A DNA stretch of 6,258 nt from Planctomycetota bacterium (GTDB lineage Bacteria > Planctomycetota > UBA11346): the NCBI GenBank assembly GCA_013816645.1, contig JACDEC010000186.1, positions 1-6,258 of the forward strand, in the 5' to 3' direction. This document shows, one piece after another, positions 1-6,191 of this stretch (its first letter is position 1; the number at the start of each line of letters is the position of its first letter). The position numbers and the translations under genes are program-made. Under the pieces are notes generated by a model. The model was given only the letters and a program-made list of their open reading frames with translations. It was not told where the DNA came from and made no database searches.

Positions 1-93
1 AGACACCCCTTGGTCTTCGTCCTGTACCGCTCGATGAAGACCTCGGCCCGGCTCCACGCGCTCGTGCGCATGGCCAAGCGCGCACCGGCCTGA
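1..93 (+). CDS. C-terminal fragment of an unidentified protein (5' end outside window)
   Basis: Frame 1 is open from the window edge to a TGA at 91-93 and encodes 30 residues ending in ..VRMAKRAPA. Twenty-eight of the 30 sense codons end in G or C, which is the coding signature expected in a genome of this composition and supports a real gene end. The visible tail is basic and amphipathic (about seven Arg/Lys, with a hydrophobic LVFVLY stretch near the start) and has no motif that I recognise. It is the only gene on the plus strand and converges on the minus-strand block, whose last stop codon lies at 184-186. No function can be assigned from this fragment. Confidence 0.7.
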   Translation, partial: RHPLVFVLYRSMKTSARLHALVRMAKRAPA

Positions 94-183
94 ACATCCC
101 AGAGATCCGCCAGCGACCTGGTCATGGCGGCGTCCTGCATGCCTCGGCGTTGGCTCGTACGCGGGCGTCGGGATCGACCGCCC
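94..183. other. convergent intergenic gap, nothing identified
   Basis: This 90-base gap lies between the ends of two converging genes, so a bidirectional terminator would be expected. I see only trivial short palindromes (for example ACGC-GG-GCGT near 160) and no GC-rich stem followed by a T-tract on either strand. Termination here may be Rho-dependent or may use a structure I cannot score by eye. Confidence 0.4.
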
Positions 184-1884
184 TCAATCCCCCGCCGCCG
201 AGCGCAGGAACGCCTCGAGTGCGTCATAGTTCGCCGCCCAGGTCGTGTACATCACCCCGCTGATCGGCGTACGCGCGGGGACGTCGCCCAACCATGCCGA
301 GATCGACGCAGGGTCGCCGTCATAGTAACCGGCGAGGATCTGACGGTGTCCGTGACCGGCGAAGAACGCCATGCTCTCAGCGCGCTGCGCGCCGCTGTTC
401 CAGTTCACCACCACGACATCGGGGTCGAGCCCCTTCCACGATCCCGCGAGGTCGCCGTTCACGCGGTAGAAGCCCTTCACCGCGTTGTGCGTGGGATCGA
501 ACATGTCGGACCAGCAGAACAGCCGCGCGCCCGGCGCCTCGGCGCGGACCATGGCCAGGCAGTCGCGCATATGCGCGGCGAGCGTCTCGCCTGGCGGGCG
601 GCCGCTGCAGGCGGCGCACCAGCCGGCTTGGCGGATTTCGTCGTGGCCGAGGAAATAGCCGTCGGGTCGCAGCAGGTCGCGGACCGCGCGCACCTGGTCG
701 CGCATCAACGCGAGCACGCGCGGTTCGGCCAGGCAGCAAGCGACGGAGCCCTCGACGTCGATCACCGCGTGGTAGCCGCTGACCAGCAGCCGGGTGCCCG
801 CCGGCAGCGTCGCGCGGTCCTGCACGCGCAGGGCCGGGGGATCGTGGTCGACTTCGTAGGCGCCTGGCCACGGCGTGCGGCCGCAGGCGGGATCCGAAAC
901 GGCTTCGAGGTCGCGGCCTTCGACCAGTGCGGTGCCGTCGCCGCGCTGCACGGTGAGCGGCGCGCCCGGACGGCGCAGCAGATTGAGGATGCCGACCTCT
1001 TCGATGGCGAGGTCGTCCCACCAGATGCTGCCGGAGCCCCCCTGCCAGCAGCCGGCATAGAGGCGCACGCGCTCGTGGGCGAGGCTGTTGAAGGTGAGCC
1101 GGTAGCGCGTCCAGTCCTGGTCGCGCGCGAAGGCCCATTGTTGCGACGACAGCGGCGCGCCATCGGCGGCGAGCACCACGCAGCGCGCGTTGCCCGGACG
1201 TTCGAGCGCCGCAGTGCGCACCCAGGCGGTGACGCGGTACTGCCGCCACGGCGACACCGGCACCTCGCGCATCACCCGGCAGTTGCCGTGTTGCGGATCG
1301 GCGGCGCCGACATCGCTCATGCGCAGCGAGGCCTCGCCGCCGTGCTTCACCGAGCGGTCGAGGAACGACGCGACGCCGGGGAGGTCCTGGAAGTTCCAGG
1401 CGAGCGCGCGATCGGCATTGCCGCCTTCGAAGCCTCCGCCGGGCAGCTTGGTCGCGGGATCGGCGTCGACCTGGGCCAAGCCGTCGTCGCCAACCACGAA
1501 GGGCACGTCCTTCAGCGGCAGGCCCTCGGCGAGGTCGGGATCCTGGGCGAGCACTCCGCCCATGTAGCCGACTCCGCAGACCACGGGGTAGAGCGCCATG
1601 CCATTGGCCCGGACGCTGGCGGCCAGGGCGCGGGCGTTAACCGCGTAACGTTCGGGCAGCTCGCCCAGCCGATCGAACTTGCTGTCAGTGATGACCAGAC
1701 CGGTGTAGCCGGCCTTCGCTGCGCGCTCGACCAGGGCGAGGGCCTTGGCGAGGTTGTCCTCGACCAGCAGGTTGGTCTGCAGGTAGACCAGCCGATCCGG
1801 CAGCGCTGCTTTTTCCGCTGCGGCGGCGGCGGTGGCGACGGTCAGCACCAGGCACAACGAAAGGAACGAGCGGCGCTGGATCAT
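184..1884 (-). CDS. exported GH20-like TIM-barrel protein with inserted galactose-binding-like domain
   Basis: A 566-residue exported protein resembling the glycoside-hydrolase-like proteins common in planctomycetes. I start it at the ATG at 1884 rather than a TTG at 1917, because the ATG places a signal peptide at the terminus: an RRSFL twin-arginine-like motif at residues 4-8, then a hydrophobic stretch and an Ala-rich cleavage region near 18-24. Residues about 30-135 look like the first barrel strands (YTGLVITDSKF at 60-70). Residues about 150-300 look like a CBM4/9-type beta-sandwich, ending in the typical WWDDLAIEEV at 288-297. The barrel then resumes. HDE at 414-416 recalls the Asp-Glu pair of GH20 hexosaminidases, and is followed by GWCAAC (CxxC at 423-426), CWSDM at 457-461, VNWN at 493-496 and YTTWAANY at 546-553. 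It is the last gene of the minus-strand block, 45 bases after TerC. Substrate is unknown and catalysis is unproven; a non-hydrolytic GH20 relative is possible. Confidence 0.75.
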   Translation of the reverse strand: MIQRRSFLSLCLVLTVATAAAAAEKAALPDRLVYLQTNLLVEDNLAKALALVERAAKAGYTGLVITDSKFDRLGELPERYAVNARALAASVRANGMALYPVVCGVGYMGGVLAQDPDLAEGLPLKDVPFVVGDDGLAQVDADPATKLPGGGFEGGNADRALAWNFQDLPGVASFLDRSVKHGGEASLRMSDVGAADPQHGNCRVMREVPVSPWRQYRVTAWVRTAALERPGNARCVVLAADGAPLSSQQWAFARDQDWTRYRLTFNSLAHERVRLYAGCWQGGSGSIWWDDLAIEEVGILNLLRRPGAPLTVQRGDGTALVEGRDLEAVSDPACGRTPWPGAYEVDHDPPALRVQDRATLPAGTRLLVSGYHAVIDVEGSVACCLAEPRVLALMRDQVRAVRDLLRPDGYFLGHDEIRQAGWCAACSGRPPGETLAAHMRDCLAMVRAEAPGARLFCWSDMFDPTHNAVKGFYRVNGDLAGSWKGLDPDVVVVNWNSGAQRAESMAFFAGHGHRQILAGYYDGDPASISAWLGDVPARTPISGVMYTTWAANYDALEAFLRSAAGD

Positions 1885-1929
1885 GCCCGATCGGACCACC
1901 ACCGCGCCCCGCGGCAACCGGTGTCGACC

Positions 1930-2934
1930 TCAGGTCGCGGGCGGTGCGTCCGTCGGTTTGCGCTCGCTGCGGCCCATGAACCCGGCGGCGAAGATCAGCA
2001 GCACGATCAGGCTCGATACCCAGCCCTCGATCTCGGCGAGGGGTCGGTAGTGCAGGTTCCAATCCGACTCCGCCTTGCGGTGCTCGGCGTGGATGCGGTC
2101 GTCGATCTCGTGCAGCGCCGCGGGATCCTGGCGACGTTCAGCGGGCAGAGCGGCGAGCTGGGCGTCGCGCATGATCTTCAGGTCGGGCTCGGGCGGCGCG
2201 GCGTCGTTGACGGTCAGCACGTGGCGCACGTGGACCACCGGCGCCGCGTGGCGCTGGACCAGCTCGTGGTACTCCTTCGCGGTGGCGTAGCTGGACCCGG
2301 CCGGGAACTCCTTGCGCAGGCCGATGACGTCGGCCGGGAACTCGAGCAGCAGCTTGGCGCCGATCACCGCCACCGCGACGAACGCGGCGCCCTCCAGGCG
2401 CGGGAAGCGCTGGAGCAGGGCGACGAAGCCCTGGGCGGCGAAGCGCATGGCGAGGATGCCGAGCAGGCCGCCGAGGATCAGCACCCACAGCTTGTCCGAC
2501 AGGGCGACGGCCGCGGCGATCGAATCGACCGAGAAGACGATATCGGTGAGCTCGACGGCGACCACCGTGCTCCAGAAGGCGTTGAGCCCGAGGTAGCGGC
2601 GCGCGCTGCGCTCGCTGAGCTGGTCGTCCTGGCTCTTGGCGAAATGCTCGTAGGCGAGGTAGCAGAGGTAGAGCCCGCCGAGGATCTTGAGGTACCACTT
2701 GCTCATGATCCAGGCGGCGAGGGCGAGCGCGGCGATGCGGAAGACGTACGCGCCGATGATGCCGTAGCGCAGCGCCTTGCCGCGCGTCTCCGGCGGCAGG
2801 TCCTTGACCAGCAGGGCCAGGACCACGGCGTTGTCGCAGGAGAGCAGGCCTTCGAGCACGATGAGCACGCCAACGACCAGGAGGTCGCCGGGCACGAAGC
2901 TGTCGAGTTGGAGCCAGTGGAGGAGCGCGTCCAT
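1930..2934 (-). CDS. TerC family integral membrane protein (putative metal exporter)
   Basis: A 334-residue inner-membrane protein of the TerC family, some members of which export manganese and help metallate exported enzymes. Hydrophobic segments lie at about 14-43, 56-77, 81-97, 117-143, 148-174, 181-199 and 304-321. The family's acidic intramembrane motifs are present: EGLLSCDNAVV (Glu28, Asp34, Asn35) in the first segment and ELTDIVFSVDS (Glu128, Asp131, Asp137) in the fourth. Residues about 200-303 form a long hydrophilic stretch before the last helix, with eight histidines (223, 229, 235, 238, 275, 282, 285, 295). The ATG at 2934 places the first membrane segment directly after a short N-terminus; no clear Shine-Dalgarno sequence is visible. 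It begins 30 bases after the small secreted protein and ends 45 bases before the GH20-like gene, so co-transcription is likely. Family membership is clear; the transported ion is not. Confidence 0.9.
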   Translation of the reverse strand: MDALLHWLQLDSFVPGDLLVVGVLIVLEGLLSCDNAVVLALLVKDLPPETRGKALRYGIIGAYVFRIAALALAAWIMSKWYLKILGGLYLCYLAYEHFAKSQDDQLSERSARRYLGLNAFWSTVVAVELTDIVFSVDSIAAAVALSDKLWVLILGGLLGILAMRFAAQGFVALLQRFPRLEGAAFVAVAVIGAKLLLEFPADVIGLRKEFPAGSSYATAKEYHELVQRHAAPVVHVRHVLTVNDAAPPEPDLKIMRDAQLAALPAERRQDPAALHEIDDRIHAEHRKAESDWNLHYRPLAEIEGWVSSLIVLLIFAAGFMGRSERKPTDAPPAT

Positions 2935-2964
2935 GTCGTCAGGGTATCGGCTGATTGCGCCTGG

Positions 2965-3318
2965 TCACGGCGTCACCGCCGCTGGAGCGCGACGACCGTC
3001 GGCGCCTTCGAAGCCGTAGCGTCGCCAGATCGCCGGCTTGCCGCAGCAGTCGCGGCCGGCGACGGCGATGCGCGCGAGGCGGCCGACGAGTTCATCGCGC
3101 TTGGGGTCGTCGGCCAAGGCGGCGCGATAGCCTCCCTCGGCGAGGTCGAGCTTGGCGCGCGCCTCGGCGAGCAGGCGCCGCGCCTGATCAGCGTCGCCAG
3201 CCGCGTCGGCGGCGCGCGCGAGATCGATGGCGTCGAGTCCGTCGACATACGCGCGGTCGGCAGCCGTCTCCTGCGGAGCGGCGACCGCGAACACGCAGAC
3301 GGCGACCAGCTCGATCAC
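2965..3318 (-). CDS. small secreted helical (TPR-like) protein, unknown function
   Basis: A 117-residue protein starting at a GTG that overlaps the TGA of the protease gene in the sequence GTGA, an arrangement typical of translational coupling. A weak AAGG (3329-3332 on the complement) lies 10 bases upstream. Residues 1-15 (MIELVAVCVFAVAAP) look like a short signal peptide. Residues about 20-86 are Ala-, Asp- and Arg-rich and strongly helical; the pattern AGDADQARRLLAEA followed by AEGGYRAALADDP resembles a degenerate tetratricopeptide helix pair. The C-terminal part has a Cys-Cys-Gly-Lys (91-94) and a basic tail. I do not recognise a family. The overlap suggests production together with the M48 protease and possibly action beside it in the envelope, but that is inference. 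The absence of an internal Met and the coupled overlap support this start. Confidence 0.65.
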   Translation of the reverse strand: MIELVAVCVFAVAAPQETAADRAYVDGLDAIDLARAADAAGDADQARRLLAEARAKLDLAEGGYRAALADDPKRDELVGRLARIAVAGRDCCGKPAIWRRYGFEGADGRRAPAAVTP

Positions 3319-4157
3319 TTCGCGGCGGCCTTGAGGTAGCGCGCGGGCACCGCGGCGCCCTTGTCCAGGCGCTCGGGCGCGCTGTCGTAGTGGGCGCGGG
3401 CCTGGTTCATGTGGCTCTTGAGGTCGCTGGCGCGGTGCTCGCTGGCGGGATGGGTGCTGAGGAATTCCGGGCCGCCGCTGCCGAGCGTGGCGAAGCGCTG
3501 CCAGAACTCGACGGCCTGCTGGGGATCGTAGCCGGACTTGGCCATGTAGATCAGGCCGAGGTAGTCTGCTTCGGTTTCGTGACTGCGGCTGAACGGCAGC
3601 ATCACGCCGACCTGGGCGCCGGCCCCGACCGCGGTCATCAGCAGGTTCTGGTTGGTCGGCGCGACGCCCTTGGCTTCCAGCGCCATGGCGAGCGCGGTGG
3701 TCGCGCCCTGGAGCATCACGCCCTGGCTCATGCGTTCGCCGCCGTGCTTCGCGATCGCGTGGGCGATCTCGTGGCCCATCACCGCGGCCAGACCAGCCTC
3801 GTTCTGGCAGAAGGACAGGATGCCGGTGTAGATCGCGACCTTGCCGCCGGGCAGGCAGAACGCGTTGACCTGATCGGATTCGAGCAGGGTGAACTCCCAG
3901 GCGAAGCCGGGGTCGTTGACCTGCGCAGCTAGGCGCTTGCCGACGCGCTCGACCATGGCCACGGCCTCGGCGTCCTGCGAACGCTTCTCCTTGCTCAGGA
4001 TGTCCTGGTAAGCCTCGCCACCCATCGCGTTCATCTTGTCGTCGGGCATGATGTTGAACTGGGTGCGGTTGCTGCCTTCGACCTTCTGCAGGCAGCCCCC
4101 GGTGGCGAGGCCAGCGACGGCGAGGACGATGGCGAGCAGGGCGGCGGGTCGGCGCAT
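3315..4157 (-). CDS. M48 family zinc metalloprotease, predicted lipoprotein
   Basis: A 280-residue envelope protease of peptidase family M48 (the YggG/LoiP/BepA-like group), likely cleaving damaged or misfolded proteins in the periplasm. The zinc-binding HEIAH lies at residues 129-133 with Glu130 as the catalytic residue. The third zinc ligand is probably Glu194 in SRSHETEAD (190-198), and the family's STHP motif is at 234-237. The N-terminus MRRPAALLAIVLAVAG.. ends in ATGGC, a slightly atypical lipobox with Thr at -3 and Cys22 as the lipidated residue. The ATG at 4157 is preferred to an upstream TTG at 4202 because it has a GGAG ribosome binding site six bases away and gives a proper signal peptide. 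There is no TPR domain, unlike BepA. Its stop overlaps the GTG of the next gene. The upstream gap holds the repeat array, so this gene may have its own promoter. Confidence 0.92.
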   Translation of the reverse strand: MRRPAALLAIVLAVAGLATGGCLQKVEGSNRTQFNIMPDDKMNAMGGEAYQDILSKEKRSQDAEAVAMVERVGKRLAAQVNDPGFAWEFTLLESDQVNAFCLPGGKVAIYTGILSFCQNEAGLAAVMGHEIAHAIAKHGGERMSQGVMLQGATTALAMALEAKGVAPTNQNLLMTAVGAGAQVGVMLPFSRSHETEADYLGLIYMAKSGYDPQQAVEFWQRFATLGSGGPEFLSTHPASEHRASDLKSHMNQARAHYDSAPERLDKGAAVPARYLKAAAK

Positions 4158-4163
4158 GCGGGT

Positions 4164-4167
4164 CTCC
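4164..4167 (-). promoter_or_regulatory. Shine-Dalgarno site of the M48 protease gene
   Basis: The complement reads GGAG, six bases before the ATG at 4157. It is the clearest ribosome binding site in the window; the other genes have weak or no purine-rich matches. It decides the start in favour of 4157 over the TTG at 4202. Confidence 0.7.
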
Positions 4168-4300
4168 GGAGAGCGGTGTAGGCCGGGTGGGGACGGGTGC
4201 AATCGCAGGCGGGGCTGGCCGTTACGGGCGCGCGCCGCGTGACACCAGCAGAACGGGCAAGCGGCACCTAAGGAAGAACCGCACCCAAAAGGGGATTCGA
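4168..4300. other. protease upstream region, no element identified
   Basis: This non-coding stretch lies between the protease ribosome binding site and the repeat array. It holds a 10-base GC palindrome (GGCGCGCGCC at 4227-4236) and a CCC-AAAA-GGG mini-hairpin near 4284-4293, neither convincing as a regulatory site. On the minus strand, TTGCAC and TACACC spaced 16 bases apart could be a poor sigma70-type promoter close to the start codon, but they match the consensus too weakly to call. Confidence 0.3.
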
Positions 4301-4336
4301 GAGCTTCCCCAGCTTCCCGAGCTTCCCCAGCTTCAC
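4301..4336 (+). repeat. left arm, four 9-bp units
   Basis: The units are GAGCTTCCC (4301-4309), CAGCTTCCC (4310-4318), GAGCTTCCC (4319-4327) and CAGCTTCAC (4328-4336). The first base alternates G and C, and the fourth copy has one substitution (A for C at 4335). Units one and three are exact reverse complements of the right-arm unit. Confidence 0.9.
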
Positions 4337-4337
4337 C

Positions 4338-4390
4338 CGCTTCCCCGCTTCCCCGCTTCCCCGCTTCCCCGCTTCCCCGCTTCCCCGCTT
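4338..4390 (+). repeat. 8-bp tandem repeat, (CGCTTCCC)6 plus partial copy; G-quadruplex motif on minus strand
   Basis: Six perfect CGCTTCCC copies run from 4338 to 4385, followed by a partial CGCTT. On the minus strand this reads as GGGG runs separated by AAGC: six runs of four G (complement of 4343-4346, 4351-4354, 4359-4362, 4367-4370, 4375-4378 and 4383-4386), all with 4-base loops. Four such runs suffice for a quadruplex. The G-rich strand is the coding-sense strand of the flanking genes, so RNA as well as DNA could fold. Because the period is 8 rather than 9, the array cannot keep a reading frame, which argues against a coding role. Confidence 0.9.
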
Positions 4391-4414
4391 GGATGCTTGT
4401 TCTATGAGCGCACC

Positions 4415-4459
4415 GGGAAGCTCGGGAAGCTCGGGAAGCTCGGGAAGCTCGGGAAGCTC
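4415..4459 (+). repeat. right arm, five perfect 9-bp units
   Basis: Five identical GGGAAGCTC copies without a single substitution. The array ends seven bases before the stop codon (4469-4467) of the GH5-like gene. The perfect identity suggests recent expansion or homogenisation compared with the variable left arm. Confidence 0.92.
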
Positions 4460-4466
4460 GGCTTCT

Positions 4467-6191
4467 TCAGCGCGCCTTGAGGATCAATGCGTAATCGCCG
4501 CAGTCACCGGGCACTTCCAGGGGCAGTCGCCCATTCCCATCGCTGTGCGCGTCGGCGAGCGGGACCAGCGCGTTGTCGACCATGTCCAGCCGCTGAACCG
4601 CGAAGCGCGCGTTGGCGCGCATGCCGATGAGGGTGATCTTGACCGGACGTGGGAACTGCGGCCGGCCGCGGCCCTCCATCAGGCTGGCGTACCAGGTGTC
4701 GCTGGTCGCCTGCGGCCAGAGCAGCGCCTGGCCCGGGCCCTGCCAACCCAGGACCCGCAGGGTGCCGCGTTCGGCAGCCGGCAGCGGCGAAAGCTCGCGG
4801 TCGCGCCAGTCGATCAGGCCGACCGCGGTGGCGAGCGGGCGGTACTGGCTCCACAGGCCGAGCGAGTCGATGTAGACGTCCCACCACCAACCCATGCCCG
4901 AGCCGCAGCTGCCGACCAGGAAGCCGGCCCACGCCTGCTGGCGCAGCAGCAAGCCGTCGCTGTCGAGATCGTTGCCCTGGTTCACCGCCTCGGTGCCCTG
5001 GTAACCGACCTCGCCGAACAGGAACGGCCGGCCGATCTCGTCGGCCCGGCGCGCGGATCCGATGAGCAGGCCGACGCCATCGCGGGTCGTGGCCTTGGTC
5101 GCCTCGTCGGAATGCGCCCATTCCAGGACATAGCGGTGGACCTGGGCCAGGCCCTGGCTTCCAGCCGCGGCGCAGCGGTCCCAGTCGTTGCCCGCCCAGC
5201 TCACGGTGCACAGGCGGTGGTCGAGATCGAGGCGCGCGAAGGCAGCGGTCGCGCCGGCGACCCAGGGCAGCGCGGTTTCGCGCACCGGGCAGGCGAGGTC
5301 GAGCTCGTTGAACAGCTCCCAGGCCATCACGGTGTCGTCGGCGCCCCAGCGGGCGAGCAGGTAGCGCAGCTTGCGCAGGTACTGCGCGCCCGGCGTCGGC
5401 GCCATGAACACGCGCAAGCGATCGGCGATGGTCGCACCGTAGGGCACCATCAGGCCCTCGTGGAAATCGTGGTGGTTGTCGATCACCACCGTGACCTTGA
5501 GTCCGCGCGCGCGCGCCAGGGCCAGCGCGCCGTCGGCCAGCCAGGCCTGATCGAGGCGGTAGCGATCGGGTTCGGCCGATTCGAACTGTCCGCACCAGCT
5601 CGCCAGCCACATGCGGGTGTGGGTGCCGCCAGCCGCGGCGAGCGCGGTGAAGAAGCGGTCGAAGAGCTTGAGGCGGTCCGGACCCTTGGTCCACGCGATG
5701 TTCGGGCCGATCGGGATGAAGGGCGTGCCGTCGGAGAAAGCCAGCAGCCGCGGATTGTGCGGACTTTGGCCGATCGGGCCGGGCGGGCCTGCGCCGTCGA
5801 CCACCGTGAACTCGCCGGCGAGCAGCGTGGTGCCGGCGGGATCGCAGAGCCGCCAGCGATGGCTGCCCGCGACGCGCGCGACATGGCGCACGCGCAGCAC
5901 GCGCTCGCCGATGGCGACCAGTTCGGGATCGAGGCCATCGGGATTGCGCTGATGGTCCTGGTCGAGGTAGCACGCGCGCCGCCGGCCTCCGCCGACCGGC
6001 CCATCGATCACCAGGCTCGGGGTGGCGCCGACGTCGAAGGTCAGCCAGGCGGGATCGACGCCGCGCAATTCCCAGGTCAGCAGGTCGCCGGTGCGCGCCG
6101 CGGTGAAGCGCGGCAGCAATTCGACCGCAGCCAGCGGCAAGACGCACGACCAGGCCATCGCCACGATCGCGAGGAAGCGCGGGTCACCCAT
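4467..6191 (-). CDS. exported DUF5060 + GH5-like (clan GH-A) glycoside hydrolase
   Basis: A 574-residue secreted enzyme, probably a retaining beta-glycosidase acting on plant or microbial polysaccharide. I start it at the ATG at 6191, which gives a signal peptide at once (hydrophobic core at residues 6-22) and overlaps the upstream gene's stop by 8 bases; an ATG at 6221 is the alternative. Residues about 25-132 resemble the DUF5060 beta-sandwich found before many GH5-type barrels. The linker and first strand (SPHNPRLLAFSDGTPFIPIG, 143-162) are typical of that architecture. The barrel follows: Arg193 in THTRMW, DNHHDFH at 238-244, proposed acid/base Glu296 in WELFNE, His352/Tyr354 in QVHRY, proposed nucleophile Glu394 in FLFGEVGYQG, and the aromatic GWWWDVY at 434-440. 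A C-terminal beta domain (about 475-574) follows. Both catalytic glutamates are present, so it is probably active. The substrate cannot be read from the sequence; cellulose, mannan and xylan are all possible. Confidence 0.85.
   Translation of the reverse strand: MGDPRFLAIVAMAWSCVLPLAAVELLPRFTAARTGDLLTWELRGVDPAWLTFDVGATPSLVIDGPVGGGRRRACYLDQDHQRNPDGLDPELVAIGERVLRVRHVARVAGSHRWRLCDPAGTTLLAGEFTVVDGAGPPGPIGQSPHNPRLLAFSDGTPFIPIGPNIAWTKGPDRLKLFDRFFTALAAAGGTHTRMWLASWCGQFESAEPDRYRLDQAWLADGALALARARGLKVTVVIDNHHDFHEGLMVPYGATIADRLRVFMAPTPGAQYLRKLRYLLARWGADDTVMAWELFNELDLACPVRETALPWVAGATAAFARLDLDHRLCTVSWAGNDWDRCAAAGSQGLAQVHRYVLEWAHSDEATKATTRDGVGLLIGSARRADEIGRPFLFGEVGYQGTEAVNQGNDLDSDGLLLRQQAWAGFLVGSCGSGMGWWWDVYIDSLGLWSQYRPLATAVGLIDWRDRELSPLPAAERGTLRVLGWQGPGQALLWPQATSDTWYASLMEGRGRPQFPRPVKITLIGMRANARFAVQRLDMVDNALVPLADAHSDGNGRLPLEVPGDCGDYALILKAR

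Larger units (their letters stand above)
4301..4459. repeat. inverted pair of short tandem-repeat arrays (whole structure)
   Basis: The left array (4301-4390) is built on AGCTTCCC/CGCTTCCC units and the right array (4415-4459) on GGGAAGCTC, which is the reverse complement of the left unit GAGCTTCCC. A 24-base unrelated spacer (4391-4414) separates them. As DNA this could extrude a cruciform. As minus-strand RNA it would fold into a long imperfect hairpin starting just 7 bases after the stop codon of the GH5-like gene. No T-tract follows the stem, so it is not a classical intrinsic terminator, although it may stall polymerase or protect the 3' end of the message. It could belong to an interspersed extragenic repeat family, or have grown locally by slippage. 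Confidence 0.9.

Noticed and set aside
1885..1917. TTG start at 1917 for the GH20-like protein
   Set aside because: It would move the signal peptide inward by 11 residues; the ATG at 1884 places the RR-motif and hydrophobic core at the terminus.
124..3339. A 1071-codon plus-strand open frame
   Set aside because: It lies antisense to the GH20-like, TerC and small-protein genes and its translation is Arg/Ala/Gly/His-rich without domain motifs. Long antisense frames are common in high-GC DNA, and the minus-strand genes have clear family signatures.
4158..4202. TTG start at 4202 for the M48 protease
   Set aside because: It would add 15 residues in front of a normal lipoprotein signal peptide and ignore the GGAG site six bases before the ATG at 4157.
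4227..4236. GGCGCGCGCC palindrome as an operator
   Set aside because: Self-complementary GC runs arise easily at this base composition, and there is no second copy or positioned promoter to support an operator.
4284..4293. CCC-AAAA-GGG mini-hairpin as an intrinsic terminator
   Set aside because: The stem is only three pairs and no T-tract follows on either strand.
4301..4459. CRISPR array
   Set aside because: The units are 8-9 bp with no unique spacers between copies, so the structure is a simple tandem array and not repeat-spacer architecture.
4187..4480. A 97-codon plus-strand frame encoding LPQLPELP and GKLGKLGKLG repeats
   Set aside because: The protein repeat is merely the 9-bp DNA repeat read as three codons. 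The frame crosses the 8-bp block, where the peptide pattern breaks, and runs into the end of the GH5-like gene. It has no convincing start signal.
4504..6147. A 547-codon minus-strand frame overlapping the GH5-like gene
   Set aside because: It is the neighbouring frame of a gene with intact catalytic motifs; its product is Arg/Pro-rich and lacks any recognisable domain.
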